Shown here: piece after piece, positions 33,906 through 43,933 of the stretch | Layout of the letters: each line of letters opens with the position of its first letter | Position numbering within the stretch: the stretch's first letter is position 1 | Notes under the pieces: model-generated | The model's input: the letters and a program-made list of their open reading frames with translations, nothing else | Database searches by the model: none | Told to the model about the DNA's origin: nothing | Translations under genes and position numbers: made by a program | NCBI GenBank assembly: GCA_024234055.1 | Contig: JACKOW010000002.1 | Location: forward strand, 496,001 to 560,000 | Direction: 5' to 3' | Origin: Rhodanobacteraceae bacterium | GTDB lineage: Bacteria; Pseudomonadota; Gammaproteobacteria; Xanthomonadales; SZUA-5 | DNA: 64,000 nt

Positions 33906-36299
33906 ATGACCCATATGACATCTGACTCCCTGTTCTCCTTTCGGCGCCTCGCCATCTCTCTGTTCATGCTGCTGACCATGTCAGGTGTATCGCTGCTTGC
34001 CCACGCGAATGGATCATCGGCTCCATCAGGCACCATTACCGAGTGGAACGCCACCTTTGCAGACAATGCCGGACCCAAAGGGTCGATTCAGGCGCTCGCC
34101 ATGTGGGACGATGGCAGTGGCGAAGCCCTTTATGCCGGTGCAAGCAATACCTCATCGTCAGGCCCGTTCACGGCAGCTGGCGGCATCGCAATGGGCTACA
34201 TCGGCCGCTGGAATGGCACCAGTTGGAGTCCGCTTGGGACTGGACTGGACGGCCCAGTAAGCCAGATTGTGCCGTTTGGCGATGAGCTGATTGTCAGTGG
34301 ACAGTTCCAAACTGCGGGTGGCCTGATTGTCAACGGAATTGCCAGCTGGAATGGTCAACGCTGGCGGAGATTCGGCAACCAGCCAAGTCCCGCGGCGCTT
34401 GCGATATTCCAGGGTGCCTTGGTGGGAGCGCTCCCAGCGCAAAACCCGGTTGGATCCTCTGTTTACGTGGTGGTGCGCTGGAACGGCGTCAGCTGGGATG
34501 AACTCGGCCCCGGTATGGAGCAGCCCATTTCAGCACTGGTTGATTTCAATGGCGTTCTGGTAGCGGGTGGTAACTTTTCTACTGCCGGCGGAGTCCAGGC
34601 CCGGTTCATTGCCCAATGGACCGGTAGCCAATGGCTGCCGATCGGCAACGGTTTGAACGGTTGGGTAACCAGCCTCACTGTTCATCAGGGTCAGCTGGTC
34701 GCCGGAAGCAGATACGGTCTGATGGTCGGACAGAATTCGATTGCGCGCTGGGACGGCAATGCCTGGACCAGCCCTGGAACCTTGCAGGGCCGCGCCTATA
34801 CCCTGGCGGTCTGGAACGGCGATCTGATTGTCGGCGGCAACAACCCCAACGGCTATCTCATGCGATGGAGCGGAGCCAACTGGGATCCCATGGCAGAGAA
34901 TACCGACGGTCCGATTCAAACCCTCCTCGCTCATGCCGGCCGGCTCTATGCCGGCGGCAATTTCCGGATCGCCGGCACGACCCCCGCAGCGTATCTTGCA
35001 AGCTGGGACGGTTTGTCCTGGGCACCAACGGGCAGTGGAATCAACGCTCCCGTATTGACCAGCACAATCCTGGGCTCCGATCTAGTGGTCGGCGGCAATT
35101 TTCGCAATGCGGGGGGGCTTTCTGCCAACTATGTTGCCCGCTGGGTTGGTGGCCAGTGGTCGACGTTGGGTGACGGTCTCCCTGGTAGGGTCATCGAACT
35201 GGCTCAGCATTCAGGCCAATTGGTAGCGGCCAGCTATCTATCCAGTTTCAGCGATTCGCAGGTTTCAAAGTGGAATGGCAATGCCTGGACGGCACTGGGC
35301 AGCGGCATGAATGGCGCAATCGGGGCCATTGGTGAGTTCAACAATGACCTTGTTGCAGCCGGGGGCTTCACAACTGCAGGCGGAGTTCCCGTCGAGCGGG
35401 TTGCGCGTTGGACTGGCGGCGCCTGGACGGCAATGGGCACATTGCCGCTCAACGATGTCCGGAAGATGGTTGTGTTCAACCAGGAGTTGATCATCGCCGG
35501 AAATGGCGACGCGGCAATCTATCGCTGGAGCGGAGTGGATTGGCTACCATTGGGCGGTGATCAGGCCGACATCGTCACCTCACTTGCGGTGTACAACGGT
35601 GAACTGATTGCGTCAGCGTGGCGGAATTACCCGAACAACGCGAGCTATGAGATTCGTCGCTGGGATGGGCAAAGCTGGAGCCTGCTTGGCAATGGGCTGG
35701 CGGGCCAAGCCGTCTACACTTTTGCGGTCCACAACGGCGAGTTGCTGGCGTCTGGCGGGAGTGGCAACACCAGACGTGTCTGGCGTTGGGATGGCAGCGA
35801 ATGGAGCGTGTTCGGCGAGAACTTCGAATATGTCCCGCTGAATCTCATCAGCTATCAAGGACAGCTGATCGCAGGTGGAGCATTTGCGCGTGCCGGCAGC
35901 CAGGTGAGCCCTTTTATCATCGCCTACGGACCCGCCCTTTCGACGCAGACCGTCATCACGCAGACCTCACCGAGCTCATCAGCGATTGGGCAATTGGTGC
36001 AGATCACCGTCGAAGTCAGCGCTACCACTGCGCCAACCAAAGGCCACGTCACGGTCACCGGCACACCGGGCGGCTCCTGCACAGACCTGACGCTCACGCC
36101 AATCAACGCAACCACGTCGCAAGCACAATGCAGTATCCAATGGAATACGGCGTGCAACAGAACCCTGACCGCAGACTTTGTCGGCGGAACGGATGGCAAC
36201 CATGTTTGGCAATCTGGTTCGTCTGCGCCGTACACGCATCCAGTCTCCGGCGTGCCGGTTTGCTCCCAGATGCCGCTGTTCAGTGACGGCTTCGAATAG
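33906..36299 (+). CDS. secreted propeller-type repeat protein with DGFE tail
   Basis: This 797-residue exported protein has a signal peptide (Phe/Leu core to about residue 36, LLAHANG). It then has about 14 repeats of the form 'VAGGNFSTAGGVQARFIAQWTGSQW' and 'W.G..W..LG.G..G.V..L', each about 50 residues. A C-terminal Ig-like domain of about 100 residues follows, with a probable disulfide (GGSCTDL...QCSI). The last residues are LFSDGFE. ATG 33906 and ATG 33915 are both possible starts. GC content is visibly lower than in neighbours. An extracellular binding protein is the likely type; its ligand is unknown. Confidence 0.78.
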   Translation: MTHMTSDSLFSFRRLAISLFMLLTMSGVSLLAHANGSSAPSGTITEWNATFADNAGPKGSIQALAMWDDGSGEALYAGASNTSSSGPFTAAGGIAMGYIGRWNGTSWSPLGTGLDGPVSQIVPFGDELIVSGQFQTAGGLIVNGIASWNGQRWRRFGNQPSPAALAIFQGALVGALPAQNPVGSSVYVVVRWNGVSWDELGPGMEQPISALVDFNGVLVAGGNFSTAGGVQARFIAQWTGSQWLPIGNGLNGWVTSLTVHQGQLVAGSRYGLMVGQNSIARWDGNAWTSPGTLQGRAYTLAVWNGDLIVGGNNPNGYLMRWSGANWDPMAENTDGPIQTLLAHAGRLYAGGNFRIAGTTPAAYLASWDGLSWAPTGSGINAPVLTSTILGSDLVVGGNFRNAGGLSANYVARWVGGQWSTLGDGLPGRVIELAQHSGQLVAASYLSSFSDSQVSKWNGNAWTALGSGMNGAIGAIGEFNNDLVAAGGFTTAGGVPVERVARWTGGAWTAMGTLPLNDVRKMVVFNQELIIAGNGDAAIYRWSGVDWLPLGGDQADIVTSLAVYNGELIASAWRNYPNNASYEIRRWDGQSWSLLGNGLAGQAVYTFAVHNGELLASGGSGNTRRVWRWDGSEWSVFGENFEYVPLNLISYQGQLIAGGAFARAGSQVSPFIIAYGPALSTQTVITQTSPSSSAIGQLVQITVEVSATTAPTKGHVTVTGTPGGSCTDLTLTPINATTSQAQCSIQWNTACNRTLTADFVGGTDGNHVWQSGSSAPYTHPVSGVPVCSQMPLFSDGFE

Positions 36300-36347
36300 G
36301 CCGCTGCAGCCTTGTAGCATCGGCGAAAGTGCTCGGCGCTGCCCAGT

Positions 36348-38180
36348 TCACACCGTCCCATGCCCCAGCACCAGCAGCTGGCGGGCCCCGGCCAGATGGC
36401 CGTCGTCGAAATGGACATGCCGGCTGGCGCCGACTGCGCCGAGATAGACCAGCTTGCGTGCCGCCAGCAGGCGCCGCAGGCGCGGTTCGTCGGTGACCAG
36501 TTCGACCGGAATGTGTTCGCCGATGTTCAGCAGGTTGAACTCCACACCGCTGGGCATGGCCAGTTCGGCAAAGAACTTCTCCAGATTCTTCTGGAAGGAC
36601 AGCTGGGCGATGTACTTGGCGGCCAGCTTGTGTGACAGCACGGTATTGCGGTAGCGCACGTTCTTGTTCAGCAACTCCTCGATGACCGGATCGGTCAGCA
36701 CGGTGATGATGGATTCGAGGAAGGGATCATCGGCCTCGGAGGCCGACAGCAGCAGCAGCGTCAGGCGGAAACCGAGTTCATCGGGCAGGTTGATGACGAT
36801 ATGGTCATAGTCCTCGATGCGCAGCGAAGCCACGAATTCCGGCTCGAAGTAGCGCTGCGGGTCCTCGAAATCGAAATGCGCGGCCTGCAGAAAATCGCGA
36901 CTGGGCTGGTCGATGAAGTGTTCGAGCGCGGCCACCGGCCAGGTGCTGCCGATCACGCACAGGCGCCGATGGACGATTTCGCTGGGCACCTGGATCGCAG
37001 CGATGTCGGCATGGGACTCGACGCTCGCGGCAGGCGGCACGTAGCGAAGCTTGCGCTGATCACGGGTGACCACGATCAACCAGTCATGCGCTTGCATCGG
37101 CTCGCCGAAAGGGCACAAGGACAGATCAAAATGTCCGTAGCGATCCAGCCGCGAGTAGCCGACCAGGGTGCCGCCCTGAATTCCCAGCATGAGTTGCTCA
37201 AAGGCCACTCCGGGGGCGCGCTGCTCCAGTCCCACGGCAGCCGGATCGACGAACTGCACATTCCAGCCGTGGAATGACAGCAGCTCGAAGAAGGCCTTGT
37301 AGTAGACGATGTCGACCATTGATCGGGCCAGCACGCTGCCGATGACATCGCCAGGCGTGGTCACGGCAAACAGGGAGCCACCCCGAACCGCTGTCAGCGC
37401 CAGGGCGATGTCGCGACTGTAGGTCTGGTTGGAGAGTTCGATCGAACACTTGACTGGCGACTTGGCCGCCTGTCGCTCCAGCAGATGGTGCATGAAGGCT
37501 TGCTCGTTGATCAGCGCCGTCAGGATCTTGAGGTTGCGATTGTCGCGCGTGAACTCGTCGACCTCGTCCTCGGGCGCCAACACCACCAGGCCCAGCGCCT
37601 TGAGCGCGCCGAGCTTCTCGTAGGTGTGCCAGTGCAGCAGATCTCCCTGGCGTACGTAGATCTGCAACTGCCGCCAGCGCTCGGCTTCCAGGTGCTCGCA
37701 GAACTGATCCACGGTGGCCCTATCGGGAAACAACAGCACCACATCTTCAGTGCGATCCAGGCGCTGCGCCCGCAGATTGATCTCGTCCAGGATCAGCGGC
37801 AGCTTGACGTTGTAGTTGACGATCAACAGATGCCCGGACTTGCGGTAAGGCAGGGTTCCACCCTTGATCCGTTCGATCAGCTGTTCCAGAGAGGCCGACA
37901 GCACCGAGATGATGAAGGAGAACAGGATCAGCCCGAACGCCACCTGGACCAGACCAAACACCAGTTGTGCCCAGCCCTCGGCGTCCGCGTAGCTCGACGG
38001 ATCGGCGAACCAGCGATAACTGGTGGAGAGATCGCCGATCAGCAAGGACATGAACAGGATCAGCAGACCACTGCCGACGAAGATGGCAGCCAGCTGCACC
38101 CAGATCGAGGCCAGCGCGAAGCCATCGGGAGTCAGCAGGCGGCGCAGTGCGCGCCAGCGTAGTCGTAGCCATGAGCGCAT
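36348..38180 (-). CDS. CASTOR/POLLUX-type ion channel with RCK-like domains
   Basis: This 610-residue membrane protein has two N-terminal hydrophobic segments (about residues 22-48 and 85-108) flanking a pore-like loop. A large cytoplasmic part follows, with two Rossmann-like regulatory domains (HLLIVNYNVKLPLILDE and RRLCVIGSTWPVAALEHF). This is the arrangement of bacterial relatives of plant CASTOR/POLLUX/DMI1 channels, which gate cation flux. The motif ALTAVRGGSLFAVTTPGDVIG matches the Castor_Poll_mid region as I recall it. It is convergent with the preceding propeller gene across a 48-bp spacer and divergent from a diguanylate cyclase gene. Ion selectivity cannot be read from sequence. Confidence 0.82.
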   Translation of the reverse strand: MRSWLRLRWRALRRLLTPDGFALASIWVQLAAIFVGSGLLILFMSLLIGDLSTSYRWFADPSSYADAEGWAQLVFGLVQVAFGLILFSFIISVLSASLEQLIERIKGGTLPYRKSGHLLIVNYNVKLPLILDEINLRAQRLDRTEDVVLLFPDRATVDQFCEHLEAERWRQLQIYVRQGDLLHWHTYEKLGALKALGLVVLAPEDEVDEFTRDNRNLKILTALINEQAFMHHLLERQAAKSPVKCSIELSNQTYSRDIALALTAVRGGSLFAVTTPGDVIGSVLARSMVDIVYYKAFFELLSFHGWNVQFVDPAAVGLEQRAPGVAFEQLMLGIQGGTLVGYSRLDRYGHFDLSLCPFGEPMQAHDWLIVVTRDQRKLRYVPPAASVESHADIAAIQVPSEIVHRRLCVIGSTWPVAALEHFIDQPSRDFLQAAHFDFEDPQRYFEPEFVASLRIEDYDHIVINLPDELGFRLTLLLLSASEADDPFLESIITVLTDPVIEELLNKNVRYRNTVLSHKLAAKYIAQLSFQKNLEKFFAELAMPSGVEFNLLNIGEHIPVELVTDEPRLRRLLAARKLVYLGAVGASRHVHFDDGHLAGARQLLVLGHGTV

Positions 38181-38352
38181 GCGCGATATCCAGGTGGAGT
38201 CATCAAGGTCTGAGCATAGTAGCCATCTTCATCCGATCGAATCCGCTTGCGTCCTCGCTACGAAACTTTGCAGCTGGTACCGGCACGACAGCACGCATGC
38301 GATGCTATTCGGGTCCGCCATCCAGACATGGCACCTTCCGCCGGAGGAGCCG

Positions 38353-41220
38353 ATGCCACCGGGAACCAGACCAGCAACCAGGCAAAGGCAGTGCGCGGCG
38401 CTGGCGCTGATGCTGCTGGGCTGGTCGAGCCTGTCCTTCCCGGCGGCCGACTGGCGAGTGGATACCTGGACCAGCCGAGCCGGGTTGCCCAGTGACTCGC
38501 TGAACATGGTGTTGCCCTTGCAGGACGGCCACCTGTTGGTCACCAGCTTTTACGAGCAACCGACGTTGTTCGACGGTTTCGGATTCTCTCCGCTGCCCAT
38601 TGAGGGTGAGGACATCGAGATTCTTCGGGGTGCCAGCGTGGCACTGCAGACTGAGGATGGCGCCCTATGGTTCGGTACGCGCGAGCGCGGCCTGGTGAGG
38701 GTGGATGGCAATGGCGAGTTGCTGGCAATCACCCTGCCCACGAACGACGGACCGCCGGATGTGCGTGCCTTGGCCGTGGGGCGCAGCGGCACGCTGCATG
38801 TCGGCACTTCTTCAGGGCTATATGCCATTGAGGACCCGCTGGGAGGTCGCATGGTCCGCTCGCCGACCAGTGATTTCGAACAGTTGCCCGTCTCCGCCCT
38901 CATGGAGGATCCCACAGGACGCCTGTGGATCGGCACCGATCGCGGCCTTTATTGGCGACAGAGTGGTCGCAACGTGCGCGTGGACGAGGGCCGACTTGAT
39001 ACCTACATCTGGTCCCTGCATCAGGACCCCAAAGGCGCGCTGTGGGTCGGCACCCGGGGCAACGGCCTCGCCAGACTGCAATCTGGCCAATGGCGCTTTT
39101 ACAACGTTGGCAACGGCTTTCCCAACAATGTTGCCCGGCAGGTGGTTGACGATGGCCGCGGCGGAATCTGGGTTGCCACCTCGGGCGGTGGTCTGGCACA
39201 TCTGCGCCAGGGCGAAGTGGACGCCGTGGCCAATGCGGGTAACGGCCTGCAAGGCGATACCTATTACTGGCTCCATCTGGACGACACCGAGGCATTGTGG
39301 GCAGCAGGACCGGGAACAGGTCTGGTGCGACTGCGGCCCAGCGCCTTCAGCGCTTGGCGCGCCGATCAGGGCCTGGCCAGCGCTTTCGTCTGGTCCCTCC
39401 ATGAGGATCGTCTGGGCCGTCTGTGGGCCGGCACCAATGCCGGGATTTCCTATCGGCAGAACGGCCGCAGCCAGGTCATCGGAGCGGTGGGACCCGGCTA
39501 TCGAGCTGTCGTGCGGTCGTTGCTCGACCAGGCCGACGGCAGCATGCTGGTGGCAACCGAAGGCGGGCTCTTTTCCTGGAATGGCGAGGCTTTCGGACTG
39601 TACGAGTCGACCCGTGATCGCCAGATCTGGTCACTGAACAGGGATGATATCGGTCAGACCTGGGCTGGCGGTGATCGCCTTTACCGGATTGAAGGCGACA
39701 GGGCCATCGACGTGGGCAATCTGCCCTGGCCTGCCAGCGACCGTATCGTGGCGCTATATCCCGATCACGATGCACTGGTACTGCTGACCCAGCGCAACGG
39801 CGTCTGGCGACGAGATGAGGCCGGCTTCCAGCAGCTCGCGGAGCAGCAGATGACGCTCCAGCGAAGCATGTGGCTGGATCCAGATGGGCGGCGCTGGATT
39901 GCCGGATCCAGCTTTGGGTGGCTTGACACCAATGGCAAACTGCACCCGTTGACCGCGTTCCAGCGCGCCTATGGACGCGGCCTGCATGCCATGCTGGCGG
40001 ACGATGTGGGAGGCTTGTGGGTGCCGGGAAATGTCGGCTTGTTCCGATTCGACGTTGCCGAACTTCAACGGTTCGCGGCCGGATTGGCGCCCGAGCCAGC
40101 CGCCCGTCGCTTCGAACTCGGCGACGGCCTCACCAGTACCGAGTTCAACGGCGGCGGGCAATCGCCAGCGATCAAGGATCGTGAAGGCAAGCTCTGGTTC
40201 GCCACCACCAACGGCGTCAGCGCCGTTGATCCGCGACAACTCCGCATCCAGCAGGCACCTTTGAGAGCGCTGATTACCGGCGTCGAGAGCGATGACGATC
40301 TGCTGTCGACGCGGCTGGCAAGAAGCCTGCGTCCGGGCGCACGAAGAGTTGGCATCCGCTACACCGCACTTCCCGCATCGGCCGGGGGCGACGCCCGCTT
40401 CCGATACCGGCTGCGCCCCTTGATCGATAACTGGGTGGACGTCGGCGAAAGCCGCCATGCCTTGTTTCCAGCTTTGGGCCCGGGCTCCTACCAGTTCGAG
40501 GTGGAAGCCTATCTGCCCGGCACCGGCACGCCCACGGCTCTTGCGCAGCACGAGTTCTCCATTCAGCCGCGGCTGATCGAACGCCGCAGCGTGCAGCTGG
40601 CGGCGCTGTTGACGGCACTGCTGGCCCTGTCCGCCTTGCCGCTGGCGCATATACGCGCACTGCGCGGCCAGCGCAGGCGCCTGCTGGAGGAAGTGGCCGA
40701 CAAGACCCTGGCCCTGGAGCGATTGGCGTCTACCGATGCTCTGACCGGCCTCGCCAATCGCCGGGTCTTCGACGCCAGTCTGGCGAGATTGCTGGACACC
40801 GGGCAGAAACCTGCCTTGCTGCTGATGGATGTCGATCACTTCAAGCGCTACAACGATGCGCTGGGACACCAGGCCGGCGATCAGTGCCTGCGCGAAGTGG
40901 CCGCCATTCTGAACCACGCGGTGCGGCACGAACTCGATTTGGCGGCGCGAGTGGGGGGAGAGGAATTTGCGCTGTTGATCCCGGCCGCAGACAGTCACGC
41001 CGCGAACGCTCTGGCGAATCGAGTCCGCGATCTGCTGCGCAGCCGCGGAATGACGCATCCCGATTCGCCCTTGGGCGCTCTGGTAACGATCAGTATCGGG
41101 CATGCCTGCTCGAAGGCCTCCGAAACACCCGATACGTTGTACCGCCGCGCCGACGCCGCTCTCTACGCCGCCAAGAAATCAGGACGCGACTGTGTGGCGG
41201 GCGAGGACCTCCAGCCATAG
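38353..41220 (+). CDS. diguanylate cyclase with periplasmic two-component-type propeller
   Basis: The 955-residue product starts at ATG 38353 behind a strong GGAGGA. A signal-anchor segment is followed by about a dozen 'LWIGTDRGLYW' and 'LWVGTRGNGLARL' repeats (two-component regulator propellers) and a Y_Y_Y-like domain (RFRYRLRPLIDNWVDVG). One transmembrane helix follows (about residues 745-765), then a C-terminal GGDEF domain with VGGEEFALLIP. The active-site GGEEF is intact, and DVDHFKRYND provides the metal-binding Asp. It should make c-di-GMP in response to a periplasmic ligand. No RxxD inhibitory site is evident at the usual position. A second protein of the same design lies at 48957-52016. 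Confidence 0.9.
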   Translation: MPPGTRPATRQRQCAALALMLLGWSSLSFPAADWRVDTWTSRAGLPSDSLNMVLPLQDGHLLVTSFYEQPTLFDGFGFSPLPIEGEDIEILRGASVALQTEDGALWFGTRERGLVRVDGNGELLAITLPTNDGPPDVRALAVGRSGTLHVGTSSGLYAIEDPLGGRMVRSPTSDFEQLPVSALMEDPTGRLWIGTDRGLYWRQSGRNVRVDEGRLDTYIWSLHQDPKGALWVGTRGNGLARLQSGQWRFYNVGNGFPNNVARQVVDDGRGGIWVATSGGGLAHLRQGEVDAVANAGNGLQGDTYYWLHLDDTEALWAAGPGTGLVRLRPSAFSAWRADQGLASAFVWSLHEDRLGRLWAGTNAGISYRQNGRSQVIGAVGPGYRAVVRSLLDQADGSMLVATEGGLFSWNGEAFGLYESTRDRQIWSLNRDDIGQTWAGGDRLYRIEGDRAIDVGNLPWPASDRIVALYPDHDALVLLTQRNGVWRRDEAGFQQLAEQQMTLQRSMWLDPDGRRWIAGSSFGWLDTNGKLHPLTAFQRAYGRGLHAMLADDVGGLWVPGNVGLFRFDVAELQRFAAGLAPEPAARRFELGDGLTSTEFNGGGQSPAIKDREGKLWFATTNGVSAVDPRQLRIQQAPLRALITGVESDDDLLSTRLARSLRPGARRVGIRYTALPASAGGDARFRYRLRPLIDNWVDVGESRHALFPALGPGSYQFEVEAYLPGTGTPTALAQHEFSIQPRLIERRSVQLAALLTALLALSALPLAHIRALRGQRRRLLEEVADKTLALERLASTDALTGLANRRVFDASLARLLDTGQKPALLLMDVDHFKRYNDALGHQAGDQCLREVAAILNHAVRHELDLAARVGGEEFALLIPAADSHAANALANRVRDLLRSRGMTHPDSPLGALVTISIGHACSKASETPDTLYRRADAALYAAKKSGRDCVAGEDLQP

Positions 41221-41304
41221 CAATTGCCCTGCGAGCAACCCGAGGCAAGACTGCGAATCCGCCGTCAACATGACGGATCAGGCCCCAGCCGTTATCATGA
41301 GGCC

Positions 41305-42204
41305 ATGAACGATCATCGACGTCAGTTGCTGCAGTTCATGCTCGCAGCAGGTGCCTTGCCCGCACTTCCGCTGCTGGCAGCCACCCCACAACCCTTGACC
41401 CGCGCGATTCCCGGCACCGGCGAGGCGCTGCCTGCGGTTGGTCTCGGAACGTGGCGCGCTTTTGATGTGCCGCGTCGCGGCCAGAGCACACGCGAGGCTC
41501 AGGCGGCACTGGAAGCACTGGTCAAACTCGGCGGACGCGTGGTCGATACCTCGCCGATGTACGGACGCGCCGAGGAAACGGTGGGACGCCTGGGTGAGGA
41601 TCTGGGCGACAAGTTGTTCGTCGCCACCAAGATCTGGACCACCGGCGCGGCCGAGGGCAAGAAGCAGTTGGCCCAGTCATTCAAGCACTTGCGTCGTCCC
41701 AAACTGGACTTGGTGCAAGTTCACAACCTGCTCGACGCGGGCGTGCATCTGAAGACGCTACGGGCGGAAAAAGAGGCCGGGCGGGTGCGCTACATCGGTA
41801 TCACGCACTATCGCGCCAGTGCTCACGGCGACCTGATGCGCTGGATGCGCAACGAGCGACCCGACTTCATCCAGGTCAACTACTCCCTGCAGGAGCCGGA
41901 AGCCGGCGCCGAAGTCCTGCCGCTGGCGGCCGAGCTCGGCATCGCGGTACTGATCAATCGCCCCTTTGCCGAGGGCCAGCTCTTCGATGCCGTCAACAAC
42001 CGCGGTGTGCCGCGCTGGGCCCGCGAGGAACTCGGCTGCCAGAGCTGGGCGCAGGTCTTCCTGAAATGGATACTGGCCGAGCCTGCGGTGACCTGCGTGC
42101 TCACGGGCACCCGCGATGCCGAACATCTGGCCGACAGTCTGGGCGCGGCATCGTCCCCCTTGCCGACAGCCGAACAGCGGCAGCGGCTGCAGGCCTTGCT
42201 GTAA
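41305..42204 (+). CDS. aldo/keto reductase with Tat-like signal
   Basis: This 299-residue aldo/keto reductase carries an N-terminal twin-arginine-like leader (NDHRRQLLQFMLAAGALPAL), suggesting folded export with cofactor. The tetrad is Asp/Tyr in VDTSPMYGRAEETVG, Lys in FVATKIW, and His in LVQVHNL. The C-terminal VTCVLTGTRDAEHLADS fits NADP binding. ATG 41305 is chosen because the leader begins there; 27 upstream codons look spurious. It follows the cyclase gene after 84 bp. The substrate is unknown. Export is inference from the RR motif. Confidence 0.85.
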   Translation: MNDHRRQLLQFMLAAGALPALPLLAATPQPLTRAIPGTGEALPAVGLGTWRAFDVPRRGQSTREAQAALEALVKLGGRVVDTSPMYGRAEETVGRLGEDLGDKLFVATKIWTTGAAEGKKQLAQSFKHLRRPKLDLVQVHNLLDAGVHLKTLRAEKEAGRVRYIGITHYRASAHGDLMRWMRNERPDFIQVNYSLQEPEAGAEVLPLAAELGIAVLINRPFAEGQLFDAVNNRGVPRWAREELGCQSWAQVFLKWILAEPAVTCVLTGTRDAEHLADSLGAASSPLPTAEQRQRLQALL

Positions 42205-42301
42205 TCTTCTTCCTCGAATCAGGCACCGCTGCATGGACGTCGGCGTCGCCGGCTTGCCTTGCGTGCGCTGAGATTGACCTCCCTCCTGAGGCAAGGGCCA
42301 C

Positions 42302-43858
42302 ATGAGCCGTAGTGATGTGCTGACACCCGCCACTCTGGCCCGTCTGTGCACGGCTATCAAGGCTCTGTCGCTGGCACTGCTGGCGGCCTGGCTGCTGGCC
42401 TTTCTGACCATCGGCTACCCGTGGACCATGGTTGGCAGTTCCTTCGATGCTCTCAGCTACCTGTGGATGGCTGATGCGCTCAGTCATGGCGTGTCCAGCC
42501 CCGAGGCCGCCTTCGGCTCGCACTTGCTGTTCCACGGACGCTTGCCGCCCGGCTATCCGATCTACCTCTCGGCCTTCGGCGCCAGCGCGGGCGCCGAAGG
42601 GCTGTGGCGCGCCAATGTGGCGCAGATCATTGCCGTTCTGGCGATGGCCGGGCTGCTCTGCACCTACGTCTGGAGTCGCACGGGATCAGGTCTGACAGTG
42701 CTGCTCGTGACCCTGTACACGCTGGCGCACCCGATGATCACGCCGTGGTCCTTCGAGTTGTTCTCGGAACCGCTCTATACCGGGCTGCTGCTGGCTGTTT
42801 GCCTGATCGCGGGCAGCGAGCGCCTTCCCCGTGCCTGGCTCTGGGCTGCCTTGCTGCTCGGTGTCGCCTGTCTGGTGCGATCAATGGGTCTGGTGCTGAT
42901 TCCAGCGCTGGTCTGGTGGCTGGCGCGCCGCTCCTGGCCGCGGGCCATACTGGCTGGCGTCGTCGCCGCTGCGCCCACTGTCATCTGGTCAGTTCTCAAG
43001 GGTCCGCCCGGGGAGGGCGCTGGCGGCTCCTATCTGGCGCAGTTGCAGACGCAACTGGCCAGCGCCGGGGGCCAATGGTTGGAATTTGCACTGACCCAGG
43101 GGACCAGCCTGGTCCGATCGCTCGCTCCCGGGGCACTGCCGGAACCACTGCGCCTGATTCTGGGCGCAGCCCTGCTACTGCTGTTTGCCCGTCTCGCCTG
43201 GCGTGAGCGCCGCAGTCCGAGTCTGGATACGCTGTTTGTGCTGGCCACACTGGCAATCCTGGCCATCTGGCCATTTCCCGGCTATCTGGACAGGCTCAGC
43301 GGTCCCCTGGTGCCTTTGCTGCTGGTGGCCGTCATTCGCGCTGTCACTTCCGGGAATTCCACGGATCCCAAGCAGACTCCGGGAATCGTGTGGATCAGCA
43401 GCGGCGCCCTTGTCATCATGCTGTCGATGCTGATGACGCTCTCCAAGCTGACCCAGCCCTCCATCCGCAGCGCGGAGGTCGAACTGCGTCCCTTCAGCCG
43501 CAACGCCTCGGTGCTGGGTGCGGAAGACCCCACCTTCATCGCCCAGGTGCATCTGGCCAGTTCGCTGGCAGCATCTGGACTTTCCGAACAGGTACCGGCG
43601 GGGCAGTGTATCAGCACCACCTTCGCCTACTGGGTGCGTCTGTTTTCGCCGGTTCCGGTCAGTGACACCGTCAGTCCCTTTTCCTGGGGGGACAACCCCT
43701 GCCGATTCATTTTTCTGATCAACCTGGCATCGCCCCGCGATGGATTCAACGGCATCTATCCGATGCCGCTGCCGCAGGATCAATACTCGCTGGTGTTCGT
43801 GTCCAGCGAGACACCCGAGAAGCCCATGCTCGCAGCCCTGATCGAACGCAAGGACTGA
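42302..43858 (+). CDS. polytopic membrane protein, glycosyltransferase-39-like topology
   Basis: This 518-residue protein has about 10-11 membrane helices. An early periplasmic loop (SFDALSYLWMADALSHG) holds an acidic residue after the first helix, and a soluble C-terminal portion of about 100 residues follows. The layout resembles membrane glycosyltransferases of the PMT/ArnT type that use lipid-linked sugars. The diagnostic motifs are not clear, so I call only the topology. It stands alone between an aldo/keto reductase and the GNAT-nitrilase gene. Confidence 0.6.
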   Translation: MSRSDVLTPATLARLCTAIKALSLALLAAWLLAFLTIGYPWTMVGSSFDALSYLWMADALSHGVSSPEAAFGSHLLFHGRLPPGYPIYLSAFGASAGAEGLWRANVAQIIAVLAMAGLLCTYVWSRTGSGLTVLLVTLYTLAHPMITPWSFELFSEPLYTGLLLAVCLIAGSERLPRAWLWAALLLGVACLVRSMGLVLIPALVWWLARRSWPRAILAGVVAAAPTVIWSVLKGPPGEGAGGSYLAQLQTQLASAGGQWLEFALTQGTSLVRSLAPGALPEPLRLILGAALLLLFARLAWRERRSPSLDTLFVLATLAILAIWPFPGYLDRLSGPLVPLLLVAVIRAVTSGNSTDPKQTPGIVWISSGALVIMLSMLMTLSKLTQPSIRSAEVELRPFSRNASVLGAEDPTFIAQVHLASSLAASGLSEQVPAGQCISTTFAYWVRLFSPVPVSDTVSPFSWGDNPCRFIFLINLASPRDGFNGIYPMPLPQDQYSLVFVSSETPEKPMLAALIERKD

Positions 43859-43933
43859 GCATCAGCTTCACCTGCTGCAGACACCCGCTTCCGTCAGGCT
43901 GGGCATTGAGCTCCGCCGATACAAGGACTATCC

